From DATKSG01 sp035531775 (GTDB taxonomy: Bacteria; Actinomycetota; Acidimicrobiia; Acidimicrobiales; UBA8190), in the NCBI GenBank assembly GCA_035531775.1, contig DATKSG010000036.1, positions 1-22,273 on the forward strand: DNA of 22,273 nucleotides, given 5' to 3'. Within the stretch, counting starts at the first letter, position 1. Each line of letters opens with the position of its first letter. A model generated the notes under the pieces. The model had not been told where the DNA came from. It ran no database searches and saw only the letters and a list, made by a program, of their open reading frames with translations. Shown here piece after piece: positions 1 to 8,200 of this stretch. Position numbers and translations under genes: made by a program.

Positions 1-173
1 CGCCCGGCCAGGGTATAGGTGACGGTGTCGATGTCGGGGCTGATGTGCAGGCCGTGCAGCACAGTGTCGTCGCCGGTGTTGATCACCACCGTCACGTCCT
101 CGGGCGGGACGACCCGAATGAGCCCTCGCAGCAGCCGCGCCGCGCCCACTCCTCCGGCCAGGGCGGTGATCAT
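1..173 (-). CDS. cofD: 2-phospho-L-lactate transferase CofD (FbiA), N-terminal part
   Basis: CofD transfers a phospholactyl-type (or phosphoenolpyruvyl) group onto the deazaflavin FO, a late step in coenzyme F420 synthesis in the cytoplasm. The reverse strand reads from an ATG at 173 for 57 codons and runs off the window. The protein begins MITALAGGVGAARLLRG, the glycine-rich N-terminal signature of CofD. It is followed by VVINTGDDTVLHGLHISPDID, which matches the family pattern V(V/I)N(T/V)GDD..LHGLH(V/I)SPD(L/I)D, and then TVTYTLAG. The start is supported because the match begins at the first residue and a TAGCCT box ends 6 nt upstream. It is divergent from the glycosyltransferase run that starts near 240. 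In mycobacteria the homologue fbiA lies in the same general neighbourhood (from memory). Only about a fifth of the gene is visible, so catalytic completeness cannot be judged. Confidence 0.93.
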   Translation of the reverse strand, partial: MITALAGGVGAARLLRGLIRVVPPEDVTVVINTGDDTVLHGLHISPDIDTVTYTLAG

Positions 174-179
174 CGGGCC

Positions 180-185
180 AGGCTA
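180..185 (-). promoter_or_regulatory. candidate -10 box of cofD (leaderless)
   Basis: Reverse-strand TAGCCT (TANNNT type) ends 6 nt before the cofD ATG and no Shine-Dalgarno sequence lies between them. That spacing places the transcription start on or next to the start codon. No convincing -35 hexamer is visible. Confidence 0.5.
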
Positions 186-239
186 ACGGTGTCGTGGCCG
201 TTGGCCGGCTCGGCGGTCTCCGTGTGCAAGGCTCCCCGG

Positions 240-1370
240 GTGCCGCCGGGAGTGCCCACGAGACCGGATCGCCTGTCTGTGGCCCTCGATGCCACCCCAC
301 TGCTCGGACGACGAACCGGTGTCGGGATGTTCGTGGCCGGCGCCCTAGGCGCGCTCGGTGCCCGCCGTGATCTGGATGTCACGGCGTTCGCCGTATCGTG
401 GCGGCGCCGGCAGCTCCTTCCGTCGTTGCTGCCCCTCGGGGTCACCACGCGGGGGCGGCCCATGCCGGCGCGCCCACTGCAGGCGGCGTGGCGCTGGGGC
501 GACCTGCCGCCGGCGGAGTGGTTCGTGGGGCCGGCGTCGGTTGTCCACGGGACCAACTACGTGGTTCCACCGACCCGGCGCGCCGCCCGGGTGGTGACGG
601 TGCACGATCTCACCGTCATCCGCTACCCCGAGATGTGCGATGCCCCCACCCTTGCCTTCGCCGCTGCTGTGCGGCGAGCCATCGCCCAGGGGGCGTGGGT
701 GCACACGCCGTCACGATTCGTTGCCGACGAAGTTGTGGCCGAGCTTGGCGCCGACCCGGCCATGGTGCGGGCCGTGGCGCACGGCATCCCGGGATGTGAT
801 CGCCCGAGCCGGGCGCCGATGGACCCACCCGCCACCCGCTACGTGCTGGCGGTGGGAACGGTGGAGCCGCGCAAGGACTTTCCCGGCTTGGTTCGGGCCT
901 TCGACCAGTTGGCCGGCGAGGTGGCCGACGTCGACTTGGTTATCGCCGGTGGCGACGGATGGGGAGCCGACGCCCTCGACCGAGCCGTGGAGCGTTCCTC
1001 GTGGGGCCGACGCATCTTGCGGACCGGCTACGTCGACGACGCTGTGCTCGACGGGCTCCTCGACGGCGCGTCATTGCTCGTCTACCCGTCGCGGTACGAA
1101 GGATTCGGCTTCCCACCCCTACAGGCCATGGACCGTGGTGTGCCGGTTGTGGCCACCGCCGTCGGTGCCATCCCGGAGGTGGTGGGCGACGGAGGGCTAC
1201 TCGTCGAGGCGGGCGATCTCGACGCGATGGCCGGCGCCATGCAACGCCTCCTGACCGACGCCAGCGAGCGAGCCAGGATGGTCGAGCTCGGCCGGGCGCG
1301 GGCGGCCGCCTTCACCTGGGAAGCGTGCGGGCAAGGCCTGTCCGACCTCTACCGCGCCGCCGCCGCGTGA
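240..1370 (+). CDS. GT4-type glycosyltransferase with EX7Q variant motif
   Basis: Retaining glycosyltransferase of the GT4 (group 1, GT-B fold) family, expected to transfer a sugar from a nucleotide donor to an envelope glycan at the cytoplasmic face; donor and acceptor are unknown. It is 376 aa with an N-terminal acceptor-side domain (SVALDATPLLGRRTGVG near residues 13-29, VTVHDLT near 119-125) and a C-terminal donor domain with VGTVEPRKD (205-213) and YEGFGFPPLQAM (286-297). The usual E-x7-E motif has Glu at 287, but the second position is Gln295 (CAG). I chose GTG 240 because AAGG lies 8 nt upstream and the recognisable fold starts just after it; GTG 252 is also possible. The reading frame is open further 5', but that part overlaps the cofD start and has no GT-like sequence. 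The stop overlaps the next start (GTGA). Confidence 0.88.
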   Translation: MPPGVPTRPDRLSVALDATPLLGRRTGVGMFVAGALGALGARRDLDVTAFAVSWRRRQLLPSLLPLGVTTRGRPMPARPLQAAWRWGDLPPAEWFVGPASVVHGTNYVVPPTRRAARVVTVHDLTVIRYPEMCDAPTLAFAAAVRRAIAQGAWVHTPSRFVADEVVAELGADPAMVRAVAHGIPGCDRPSRAPMDPPATRYVLAVGTVEPRKDFPGLVRAFDQLAGEVADVDLVIAGGDGWGADALDRAVERSSWGRRILRTGYVDDAVLDGLLDGASLLVYPSRYEGFGFPPLQAMDRGVPVVATAVGAIPEVVGDGGLLVEAGDLDAMAGAMQRLLTDASERARMVELGRARAAAFTWEACGQGLSDLYRAAAA

Positions 1371-2497
1371 CCGACGTCCTGCTGGTGGCCGAACAGCTCC
1401 GGCGATCGGTGCCCGGTGGCATCGGGACCTACATCCGCGGGCTGTTGCAGGGCTTCGACGACCTGGTATCCGCAGGCGAGGACGTGCCCGACCTCACGCT
1501 GTACGCCAGCCGGCCGCGCAACCGCCATCAGGGTCCCTCCTCGGGGACCGACTCCTACTCCTCGGGGAGTGACTCCTTGACCACCTGGCGGCGGCCCGTG
1601 CGCGTCTCGCCCCTTCCGTCTGCGCTGCTGACCCGGGGTTGGGACAGCGGTGCACTCGACGTGCCTAGGGCGTTTCCCGTGGTCCACGCCCCCTCGCTGG
1701 CCACGCCGCCGTGCCGACACGCTCGACTGGTGGTGGCCGTCCACGACACGGCCTGGCGTCACGTCCCCGAGGTGTACTCGAGGCGAGGGCGGACATGGCA
1801 CGAAGCCGCCTTGCGCCGCGCCGTGCACCGCGCCTCGGCGGTGGTGGTGCCGGCCGAGGCTGTGGCCGCCGACGCCGTGGCGGCCGGCTTCGACCCCGAT
1901 CAGGTTCACGTGGTGGCGCTGGGCAGCGACCACCTCCCGCTGCCGGACGCAGCCGGCGCTGCCGCCGTGCTCCGGCACTTCGGGATCGACGGACCCTTCC
2001 TGCTTTCGGTGGGCACCCTCGAGCCGCGCAAGAACCTGGGTCGCCTGTTCGAGGCCTACAACCGGGCGCGCTCCTCGTTGCCCGGCCCCTGGCCGCTGGT
2101 GGTGGTGGGCCCCGCCGGTTGGGGGAAGGAGCCTTCGGTGCCGATATCGCCCGGCATCATGATGACCGGGGCGGTAAGTGACGCCATCTTGGCCGCCCTC
2201 TACGGCCGGGCCACGCTCTTGGCGTACGTGCCACTGGTGGAGGGCTTCGGCCTCCCCCCTCTGGAGGCCATGGCGGCGGGGGCGCCGGTGGTGGCCAGCC
2301 CGATGCCCAGCATCGGCGAGGCCGCCTGGGTGGTGGACCCGACCGACGTCGACGCCATCGCCGGAGGATTGGCCGAGGTGGCGTCCGACGACGAGCTGCG
2401 AGCCCGGCTGTCGGCGGCGGGACGGGCCCGGGCGGGCTCGCATCGCTGGGCCGACTCCGCTCGCCGGCACCTGGCGGTGTGGGAGGCGGGCGGGTGA
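1367..2497 (+). CDS. GT4-type glycosyltransferase
   Basis: Second GT4 (GT-B) glycosyltransferase of the run, 376 aa. The N-terminal domain has the glycine loop PGGIGTY (16-22) and VAVHDTAW (123-130). The donor domain has LSVGTLEPRKN (213-223) and VEGFGLPPLEAM (291-302), where Glu292 and Glu300 form an intact E-x7-E motif. The start GTG at 1367 overlaps the previous stop as GTGA, so translational coupling is likely. Residues 58-71 come from a 21-bp tandem duplication, a Ser/Gly/Asp/Thr-rich insert that looks like a surface loop. The stop overlaps the next gene as GTGA. A mannosyl- or deoxyhexosyl-transferase role is suggested only by the Rmd-like gene downstream and manB elsewhere in the window. 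Confidence 0.9.
   Translation: MTDVLLVAEQLRRSVPGGIGTYIRGLLQGFDDLVSAGEDVPDLTLYASRPRNRHQGPSSGTDSYSSGSDSLTTWRRPVRVSPLPSALLTRGWDSGALDVPRAFPVVHAPSLATPPCRHARLVVAVHDTAWRHVPEVYSRRGRTWHEAALRRAVHRASAVVVPAEAVAADAVAAGFDPDQVHVVALGSDHLPLPDAAGAAAVLRHFGIDGPFLLSVGTLEPRKNLGRLFEAYNRARSSLPGPWPLVVVGPAGWGKEPSVPISPGIMMTGAVSDAILAALYGRATLLAYVPLVEGFGLPPLEAMAAGAPVVASPMPSIGEAAWVVDPTDVDAIAGGLAEVASDDELRARLSAAGRARAGSHRWADSARRHLAVWEAGG
1538..1579 (+). repeat. 21-bp tandem repeat inside the second GT4 gene
   Basis: Two adjacent 21-bp units (1538-1558 and 1559-1579) share TCCTCGGGGA and GACTCC, and differ at five positions, two in the middle and three at the end. They encode SSGTDSY and SSGSDSL in frame. The junction also forms a small inverted repeat, ACTCC-TCGG-GGAGT (1557-1570). 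It looks like a recent in-frame duplication. Confidence 0.8.
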
Positions 2498-3702
2498 TCC
2501 GGGTCTCGATCGACGTAAGCGCCGTGCCGGCCGAGCCGGTGGGAGCTGGGCGCTACACCATCGACCTGGTGGCCGCCCTGGCCCGCCGCCCCGACGTGGC
2601 CCTGGAGCTGTGGAGCCGTCGTCGGGACGATCAGCGCTGGTCGGCGATGAGCCGGCTCGGCCCGACCCCGGTGGGCGTCCGGTCGGTGGCGCCGAGGCGA
2701 CGACCGCTGCGACTGGCCTGGGAGCAACTGAGGCTCCCGTCCTTGTTGGCCAAAGGCGACTCCGAGGTCCACCACGGACCGCACTACACCATGCCCGAAC
2801 GGGCCCGCCTGCCCATGGTGGTCACCGTGCACGACCTCACGTTCCTCGACCATCCCGAGTGGCACGAACGATCCAAGGTGCCGGTGTTCCGCCGCGCCAT
2901 CCGACGGGCCGCCGATCGGGCCGACGCCCTTGTATGTGTGAGCGAGCGCACGGCCGAGCTGTTGCAAGAACGGGTCCGCCCACACGGTCGCGTCTTCGTC
3001 GTTCCCCACGGCGTCGACCACGAGCGGTTCCGCCCCGAGGAGTCGGTGTCGGGCTCCGACGAACGGGTACTGGCCCGCCTGGGCGTCACGTCGCCGTACG
3101 TCCTGTTCGTGGGCACCATCGAGCCGCGCAAGGCGGTGCCGGAGCTGGTTGGCGCCTACTCCCGCCTCGTGTGCGGCGGTGCCTCACGGCATGGGCGCTT
3201 CGGCGAGTTGTCGCTGGTGCTAGCGGGCGGGGCGGGTTGGGGGGCCGACGACCTACCGGGGGTCATCGCCTCGTCGGGGGTGGAGGCGAAGGTGGCCCGG
3301 CTCGGCTACGTCGACGACGAGGCGGTCCCTGCTCTTCTGCGCCGGGCCGCGGTGGTGGCCTACCCGGCCAGGGAGGAAGGCTTCGGCCTACCTGCCCTGG
3401 AAGCCCTGGCTTGCGGTGCCCCGCTCGTCACCACCGAGGGCACGGCCATGGCCGAGATGGCCGGTGACGCCGCCCTCCTCGTCCCCCCCGGTGACATCGA
3501 TGCGCTGGCCGAAGCCCTGGCCGACGCGCTGGAGGCCACGCCGCGCGCCGCGACGCAGGCCGAGGCTCGCCGCACGCTCGGCCTGCAGGCCGCGGCCCGC
3601 CACACCTGGGAGCGGTCGGCCGCCGGCCACCTAGAGGCATACACCTGGGCTCGCCGTCATGGGGCGGGCGCCGACTCGGACCCCTCCGGGCACGGCCGGT
3701 AA
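2494..3702 (+). CDS. GT4-type glycosyltransferase
   Basis: Third GT4 (GT-B) glycosyltransferase, 402 aa. It begins IRVSIDVSAVPAEPVGAGRYT, with the donor/acceptor glycine loop at residues 17-21. TVHDLTFLDHPEW lies at 111-123. The donor domain has LFVGTIEPRKA (204-214), LVLAGGAGWG (241-250) and EGFGLPALEAL (295-305), with Glu295 and Glu303 forming an intact E-x7-E. The start is GTG 2494, which overlaps the previous stop as GTGA and has GGAGG (2482-2486) 7 nt upstream. All three GT4 proteins share the same core motifs but differ strongly elsewhere, so they look like old paralogues with different acceptors rather than recent copies. The TAA stop lies 11 nt before the rmd-like start. Confidence 0.9.
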   Translation: MIRVSIDVSAVPAEPVGAGRYTIDLVAALARRPDVALELWSRRRDDQRWSAMSRLGPTPVGVRSVAPRRRPLRLAWEQLRLPSLLAKGDSEVHHGPHYTMPERARLPMVVTVHDLTFLDHPEWHERSKVPVFRRAIRRAADRADALVCVSERTAELLQERVRPHGRVFVVPHGVDHERFRPEESVSGSDERVLARLGVTSPYVLFVGTIEPRKAVPELVGAYSRLVCGGASRHGRFGELSLVLAGGAGWGADDLPGVIASSGVEAKVARLGYVDDEAVPALLRRAAVVAYPAREEGFGLPALEALACGAPLVTTEGTAMAEMAGDAALLVPPGDIDALAEALADALEATPRAATQAEARRTLGLQAAARHTWERSAAGHLEAYTWARRHGAGADSDPSGHGR

Positions 3703-3705
3703 GGT
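3700..3705 (+). promoter_or_regulatory. possible internal -10 box or RBS before the rmd-like gene
   Basis: TAAGGT includes the GT4 stop codon and ends 8 nt before GTG 3714. It can be read as a TANNNT -10 box giving a leaderless internal transcript, or its AAGG (3701-3704) can act as a weak ribosome binding site 9 nt from the start. The sequence alone does not decide. Confidence 0.3.
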
Positions 3706-3713
3706 TCGCCGCC

Positions 3714-4610
3714 GTGCGCGCCCTCGTCACCGGCGGGAAGGGTTTCGTGGGCCGTTGGCTCACCTCCCATCTCGAAGACTGTGGTGACGAGGTGGTCTCC
3801 ATCGACCACGAGGTCGACGTAACCGACGGGGACGCGGTCAAGGCCGCCTTGGAGCAGGCTGCTCCCGACGCCGTCTACCACCTGGCTGCCCTGGCTCACG
3901 TGGGCCGCTCCTGGGAGGACCCCGGGGCCGTGTTGCGGGTTAACGCCCTCGGCACGTTGTATGTATTGGAGGGCGCTCGCGCCTGCCGGCCGGTACCGAA
4001 GGTGCTCGTGGTGAGCTCGGCTGAGGTCTACGGCGCCGTGGACGACGCCGACATCCCCACTGGCGAGACGGTGCCGATGGCACCGGTGACGCCGTATGCG
4101 GCGAGCAAGGTGGCGGCCGAGTACCTGGCCGTGCAGGCCCACCTTGCCTACGGCCTACCCGTGGTGCGAGCCCGCCCGTTCAACCACGTCGGGCCGGGCC
4201 AGGGCGCTGGATTTGTCGTCCCTTCGCTGGCCGAGCGGATCGTGGCGGCCCGCCGCACTGGCCACGAGACGCTCGGAGTGGGGAATCTGAGCGCCCGCCG
4301 CGACCTCACCGACGTGCGCGACGTGGTGCGGGCGTACCGCCTGCTCGTCGAGCACGGGGTCGAGGGCGAGGCCTACAACGTCTGTTCGGGGCAGGCCGTC
4401 TCGATCAGGGACGTGGCCGAGCGGATGCTGCATCTGGCCGGCATGGACCTGCGTCTGGTCACCGACCCCGCCCTGGTGCGCCCGGTCGATGTCCCCGTCG
4501 TGTGTGGCGACCCGTCCAAGCTCAAAGCCGCCACCGGGTGGTCGCCGGTGGTGGAGCTCGATCGCACCCTCCGGGACGTGCTCGACCAGTGGGAGCACAC
4601 TGCCCCTTGA
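3714..4610 (+). CDS. NAD(P)-dependent sugar reductase, GDP-4-keto-6-deoxymannose reductase (Rmd)-like
   Basis: Extended short-chain dehydrogenase, 298 aa, the usual length for Rmd. Rmd reduces GDP-4-keto-6-deoxy-D-mannose to GDP-D-rhamnose in the cytoplasm. Visible are the Rossmann motif TGGKGFVG (6-13), SSAEVYG (101-107) with the active-site Ser, and Tyr128 and Lys132 in YAASK. Substrate-side motifs are RPFNHVGPGQ (154-163), RRDLTDVRDVVRAY, YNVCSG, and RPVDVPVVCGDPSKL followed by TGW near the C terminus; I associate this combination with Rmd rather than with UDP-galactose epimerase or RmlB. The start is GTG 3714, because the nucleotide-binding strand begins at once (MRALVTGG). No Gmd (GDP-mannose 4,6-dehydratase) is in view, so the substrate supplier would lie elsewhere. 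A related GDP-sugar 4-reductase (6-deoxytalose type) is not excluded. Confidence 0.85.
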   Translation: MRALVTGGKGFVGRWLTSHLEDCGDEVVSIDHEVDVTDGDAVKAALEQAAPDAVYHLAALAHVGRSWEDPGAVLRVNALGTLYVLEGARACRPVPKVLVVSSAEVYGAVDDADIPTGETVPMAPVTPYAASKVAAEYLAVQAHLAYGLPVVRARPFNHVGPGQGAGFVVPSLAERIVAARRTGHETLGVGNLSARRDLTDVRDVVRAYRLLVEHGVEGEAYNVCSGQAVSIRDVAERMLHLAGMDLRLVTDPALVRPVDVPVVCGDPSKLKAATGWSPVVELDRTLRDVLDQWEHTAP

Positions 4611-4612
4611 CG

Positions 4613-4648
4613 CGCCGAAGGCCCGGCGTGGAGCCAGGGCCTTCGGCG
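4613..4648. terminator. 12-bp perfect stem between convergent genes
   Basis: CGCCGAAGGCCC (4613-4624) and GGGCCTTCGGCG (4637-4648) pair perfectly over 12 bp around a 12-nt loop, starting 3 nt after the rmd-like stop. No T-tract follows on either strand, which is common for actinobacterial terminators. Its position between convergent genes suggests it serves both directions. Confidence 0.7.
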
Positions 4649-4704
4649 AAGGTCGGCCCGGCGGAGGGTCGACCATGGGTCCGCCCCGGGGGGGCGGGGC
4701 GGAA

Positions 4705-5073
4705 TCAGGCGGCGTCGGTCAGCAGCAGCGAGCGAAGCTGCTGGCGAGCGTCGTGGGCCTGGGTGCGGGCCTGCTGCACCAAGGCGCGGGCCTGGGCCGG
4801 GAGACGGCCTTCGATCGGTTGGAAAGCAGCCTCGAGGCGGCCGATGGCATCCTCGACGCGACCGTCAACGTCACGGACGCGCTTGGTGATCTCCTGACGC
4901 ACGTCGCCGATGCGGCCCTCGACTTGCGAGCGGGGCTCGGCCAGTCGCTTGGCCAACTCCTGGCGGCGGACCTGGGCCCGCTGGAAGCTCAGCACGCCCA
5001 GCCCGACGACGATGTAGGCGGCGTCACGAGCGGTCTTGGTGATCTCTTCGGTGATGTCCTTGAGCTCGGGCAT
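4705..5073 (-). CDS. small membrane-associated coiled-coil protein of unknown function
   Basis: Not recognised as a named family. From ATG 5073 it encodes 122 aa. Residues 1-12 are polar (MPELKDITEEIT), 15-26 form one hydrophobic stretch (ARDAAYIVVGLGVLSF), and the rest is almost wholly helical, charged and heptad-like, rich in Arg, Glu, Gln and Ala, with no Cys or enzymatic motif. It would be a short membrane anchor with a long cytoplasmic amphipathic helix, broadly like phasin- or HbhA-type helical proteins, but that comparison is only about composition. The start is fixed by AGGAGG (reverse strand, 5083-5088) 9 nt before the ATG. The frame stays open further upstream, but with arginine/proline-rich shadow sequence. 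It has its own promoter (5172-5200) inside a repeated-site cluster, so it may be regulated separately from its neighbours. Confidence 0.8.
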   Translation of the reverse strand: MPELKDITEEITKTARDAAYIVVGLGVLSFQRAQVRRQELAKRLAEPRSQVEGRIGDVRQEITKRVRDVDGRVEDAIGRLEAAFQPIEGRLPAQARALVQQARTQAHDARQQLRSLLLTDAA

Positions 5074-5162
5074 CGAGCATGTCCTCCTTGGCGACTCCGG
5101 CCTTCTGAGGGCCGTTCGCAATCTGGCGGGCCTGGTCCTGGAAGAGGCCCGGGCCGCGTTCA

Positions 5163-5204
5163 CTGCTAGCAACTGTACGCCCTTCTGCTAACAATTGCAA
5201 GCAG
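5163..5204. promoter_or_regulatory. operator-like cluster of three CTGCTWRCAA half-sites
   Basis: Three 10-bp copies are present: CTGCTAGCAA (5163-5172, plus), CTGCTAACAA (5185-5194, plus) and CTGCTTGCAA (5195-5204, minus). The last two abut to make a 20-bp inverted repeat. The first is shifted exactly 22 bp from the second, about two helical turns. The cluster covers the -35, the spacer and the end of the -10 of the minus-strand promoter, where a repressor would act. Confidence 0.5.
5172..5200 (-). promoter_or_regulatory. sigma-70-like promoter of the coiled-coil gene
   Basis: On the reverse strand TTGCAA (5195-5200) and TACAGT (5172-5177) are separated by exactly 17 bp in a locally AT-richer stretch. 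This puts the transcription start near 5165, with a leader of about 90 nt before ATG 5073. It is the only classical -35/-10 pair I found in the window. Confidence 0.6.
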
Positions 5205-5256
5205 AATGGCGCAATCGGCGGCCTGACAGTCTCCGGGGGGCACAGATGGGGCCGGG

Positions 5257-5262
5257 TAGCCT
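5257..5262 (+). promoter_or_regulatory. candidate -10 box of the GT2/membrane gene
   Basis: TAGCCT ends 10 nt before ATG 5273, with no Shine-Dalgarno sequence in between. It is the same hexamer as the cofD box. It supports ATG 5273 as the start rather than the in-frame ATG at 5246, and implies a leader of only a few nucleotides. Confidence 0.4.
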
Positions 5263-5272
5263 CTCCTGCCTG

Positions 5273-8200
5273 ATGGAGAACCAGGCGCCCCCGGTGGTCG
5301 CCGTGATCGTGACCCACGATCCGGGGCCATGGTTCGAAGAGACCCTCGAGTCATTGGCCGCCCAGGACTACCCGGAGCTGTCGGTGCTCGTGCTCGACGC
5401 CGCCAGCACCGAGGACCCCACGCCTCGGGTGGCGTCGGTCATCCCCGGAGCCTTCGTCCGGCGGCTGCCGTCCAACGCCGGCTTCGCGGCCAGCGCCGAC
5501 GAGGTGTTGCAGATGGTCCAGGGGGCGTCGCACTACCTGCTTTGTCACGACGACGTCGCCCTGGACCCCGACGTCGTGCACGTGATGGTCGAAGAGTCCT
5601 TCCGCTCCAATGCCGGCATCGTCGCCCCCAAGCTGGTTAGTTGGGACGACCCCGCCCGCTTGCTCCACGTTGGGATGGCCGTGGACAAAGGCGGGACGGT
5701 GGTCGATCGGGTTGAGCCGGGCGAGATCGATCACGGCCAGCACGATGCCGTGCGCGACGTGTTCCTGGCCCCGGGGGGATGCACGCTGGTCCGGGCCGAC
5801 CTGTTCGCCGAGCTGGGGGGGTTCGACCCCACCATCGTGGCCATGGGCGAGGATCTCGACCTGTGCTGGCGGGCCCAGATCGCCGGCGCCCGGGTGGTGG
5901 TGGCCCCTTCGGCCCGGGTTCGCCACCTAGAGGGCTTGGCCAGTGGGAGCCGGCCCGCTCCGTCGGGCCCGACGCTGCAGGAGCTGCAGCGTCGCCACGA
6001 GCTGCGGGCGGCACTGACCGCTTACGGCCCGTTCCACCTCGTGCGCGTGCTGCCCCAGCTCCTGGCCCTGGCCGCCGCCGAGCTCGGCATCGCCTCGGTC
6101 ACCGGCAACCGGGCCAGGGCCAGCGCCCTGGTCGGCGCGTGGCGCTGGAACTGGGCCACGCGCAAGGACCTCCGAGCGGCGCGGTCCGGGGTGCGCGGGC
6201 ATCGCCGCCTGAGCGATTCGGAAGTCCGGCGCCTGCAGCTGCATGGCAGCGCCCGACTCTCCGCTTACCTGCGCCGGGCTGTCACCCACGGATGGCAGGT
6301 CGCCCACGCCGGGGCTGACGCCGAAGCCGAGGCGCTCGATGCGGCCGAGGACCCGGGCCCCGAGGGGCGCCGGGAACTCGGGTTGACGGGCCGGTTGGTG
6401 GCCTGGGTGGCGGCGGCGGCCGTCCTGCTGGTGGGCAGCCGCCAGCTGCTGGGCCTCGGCTTGCCCTACGTGTCGGGCTTCTTGCCGTTGCCCTCGGTCA
6501 GCGTCCTGCTCCACCGGTTCGTGTCGGGATGGCAGCCGACAGGCGTGGGGACGACGGACCCGACGAGCCCGACCACGGCCCTGCTGGCCTTGCTGGCGTT
6601 CGTACTCGGTGGATCGGTAGGCCTGGCCCAGAAAGTGGCCATCCTGGGCTGCATCCCCGTCGGGGCGCTCGGCATGACCCGCTTGGCCCGACCGTTCGGG
6701 TCGTCGTGGGCCCGGGTGGCCGCCACCCTCGCCTACTTGGCCGTGCCGGTGGCCTACAACGCCATGGCCCAAGGCCGGTGGGACGCCCTGGTGGCCTACG
6801 CCGTGGCTCCGTGGCTCCTGGCTCGCCTGGCCCGTGCGTCGGGACTGGCCCCCTTCGCCGTGGTCGCCGGCACTGGACGATGGCCATGGCGACGGCGCCT
6901 GCCCGGACAGATCTTGGCCCTCGGCGCCCTCGAGGCGCTGGCTTGTGCCGTGGCTCCGGCCGTAGGTGCCCTGGCCCTCATCATGGTGGTGGCCCTGGCC
7001 GGGGGGATGGTGCTGGTGGGCGGCCGAGGGTCGCCCAGGGCGGCGGCCCGGGTCCTCGTCGTCGGGGCCGGGGCGACGGCGGTCTCCATGATTCTGCTGG
7101 CCCCGTGGTCACTGTCGTTGTTGACCGGGCCCGGCCGGTGGCAGGCCGTCACCGGCGTGGGCAGTTCTCCTGGCGGGTCGCCCACGTGGGGGGCGCTGCT
7201 GCGCCTGTCGGTCGGCCCCATAGGCGACACCCCGTTGGCCTATGGCCTGGTGGCGGCGGCGTTGCTTCCCTTGGTGATCGCCGCTCGTCGCCGGCTGGCC
7301 TGGGCCGGCTGCTGCTGGGCGGTGATTGTGGGGACCTGTGCGGTGGCCTGGGCCGCCGGGCGGGGTTGGCTCGGTGGTTTCGCGCCCCCGGCCGCGTTGC
7401 TCCTGGCCGGCGCCGCCGTGGGCGTCGCCCTGGCCGCCGGTCTGGGAGTGGCTGCCTTCGAGCTCGACCTCTCGGCCTATCGCTTCGGCTGGCGCCAGGC
7501 CTCTGTCTTGGTGGCCGGGCTGGCCGCAGTCGTCGGAGCCCTCCCAGTACTGGGTGCCACTGGTGGGGGGCGCTGGGACCTGCCGGCCACCGGCTACGGG
7601 GAAGCGACCGCCTGGATGGCCGCGCACGCCCCGCCGGGCGGCTTCCGGGTCCTGTGGCTGGGCGATCCACGTGTCCTGCCCGGGGCCGGGTGGGAGCTGG
7701 CTCCCGGAGTCGCCTATTCGCTCAGCGAAGGAGGCCTGCCCGACGTCACCAACTTGTGGCCCGGTTCGAGCCAGGAGGCGGCGGCCACCGTGGCCGCCTA
7801 TCTCCGGCTGGCCGAGGCGCACGACACCGTGCAGCTCGGTGCTCTCCTCGCCCCCTACGCCGTGCGCTACGTGGTGGTGGTCGACTCACTGGCCCCGGAG
7901 ATCCCCGGGTACCAATCGCCGCTTTCGGACCCGGCGCCTCCGGGCTTGGCGGCAGCCCTCGGAGCACAAGACGACCTCCGCCAAGTGCCCGGTCAGGGAG
8001 GGATGGCCGTGTACGTGGACGACGCCGCCCTGCCCGAATGGGCTGCTCATACGGAACCGGTGTCGAGCGACGGGGCGTCCCCGTCGCTCGACGGGTGGGT
8101 TCCCGCGTTCACGGTTAGCCCCTCGGCCACCTCGGCCACTCGAGTCGCCCCGGCCGGGGCGCTAGTGGTCGGCCGAGCCCCGGCCGCGGCCTGGCAACTC

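Noticed and set aside
45..239. 5' extension of the first GT4 frame to an ATG at 45
   Set aside because: It overlaps the N terminus of cofD on the other strand and its translation has no GT4-like sequence; the recognisable protein starts after about 240.
4681..4700. G-rich run as a G-quadruplex or regulatory element
   Set aside because: Short, in a 70% GC genome, between convergent 3' ends; no spacing pattern that stands out from chance.
6529..8118. 529-codon open frame on the plus strand inside the GT2/membrane gene
   Set aside because: Arg/Gly-rich out-of-frame translation, no motif, fully inside a well-supported gene.
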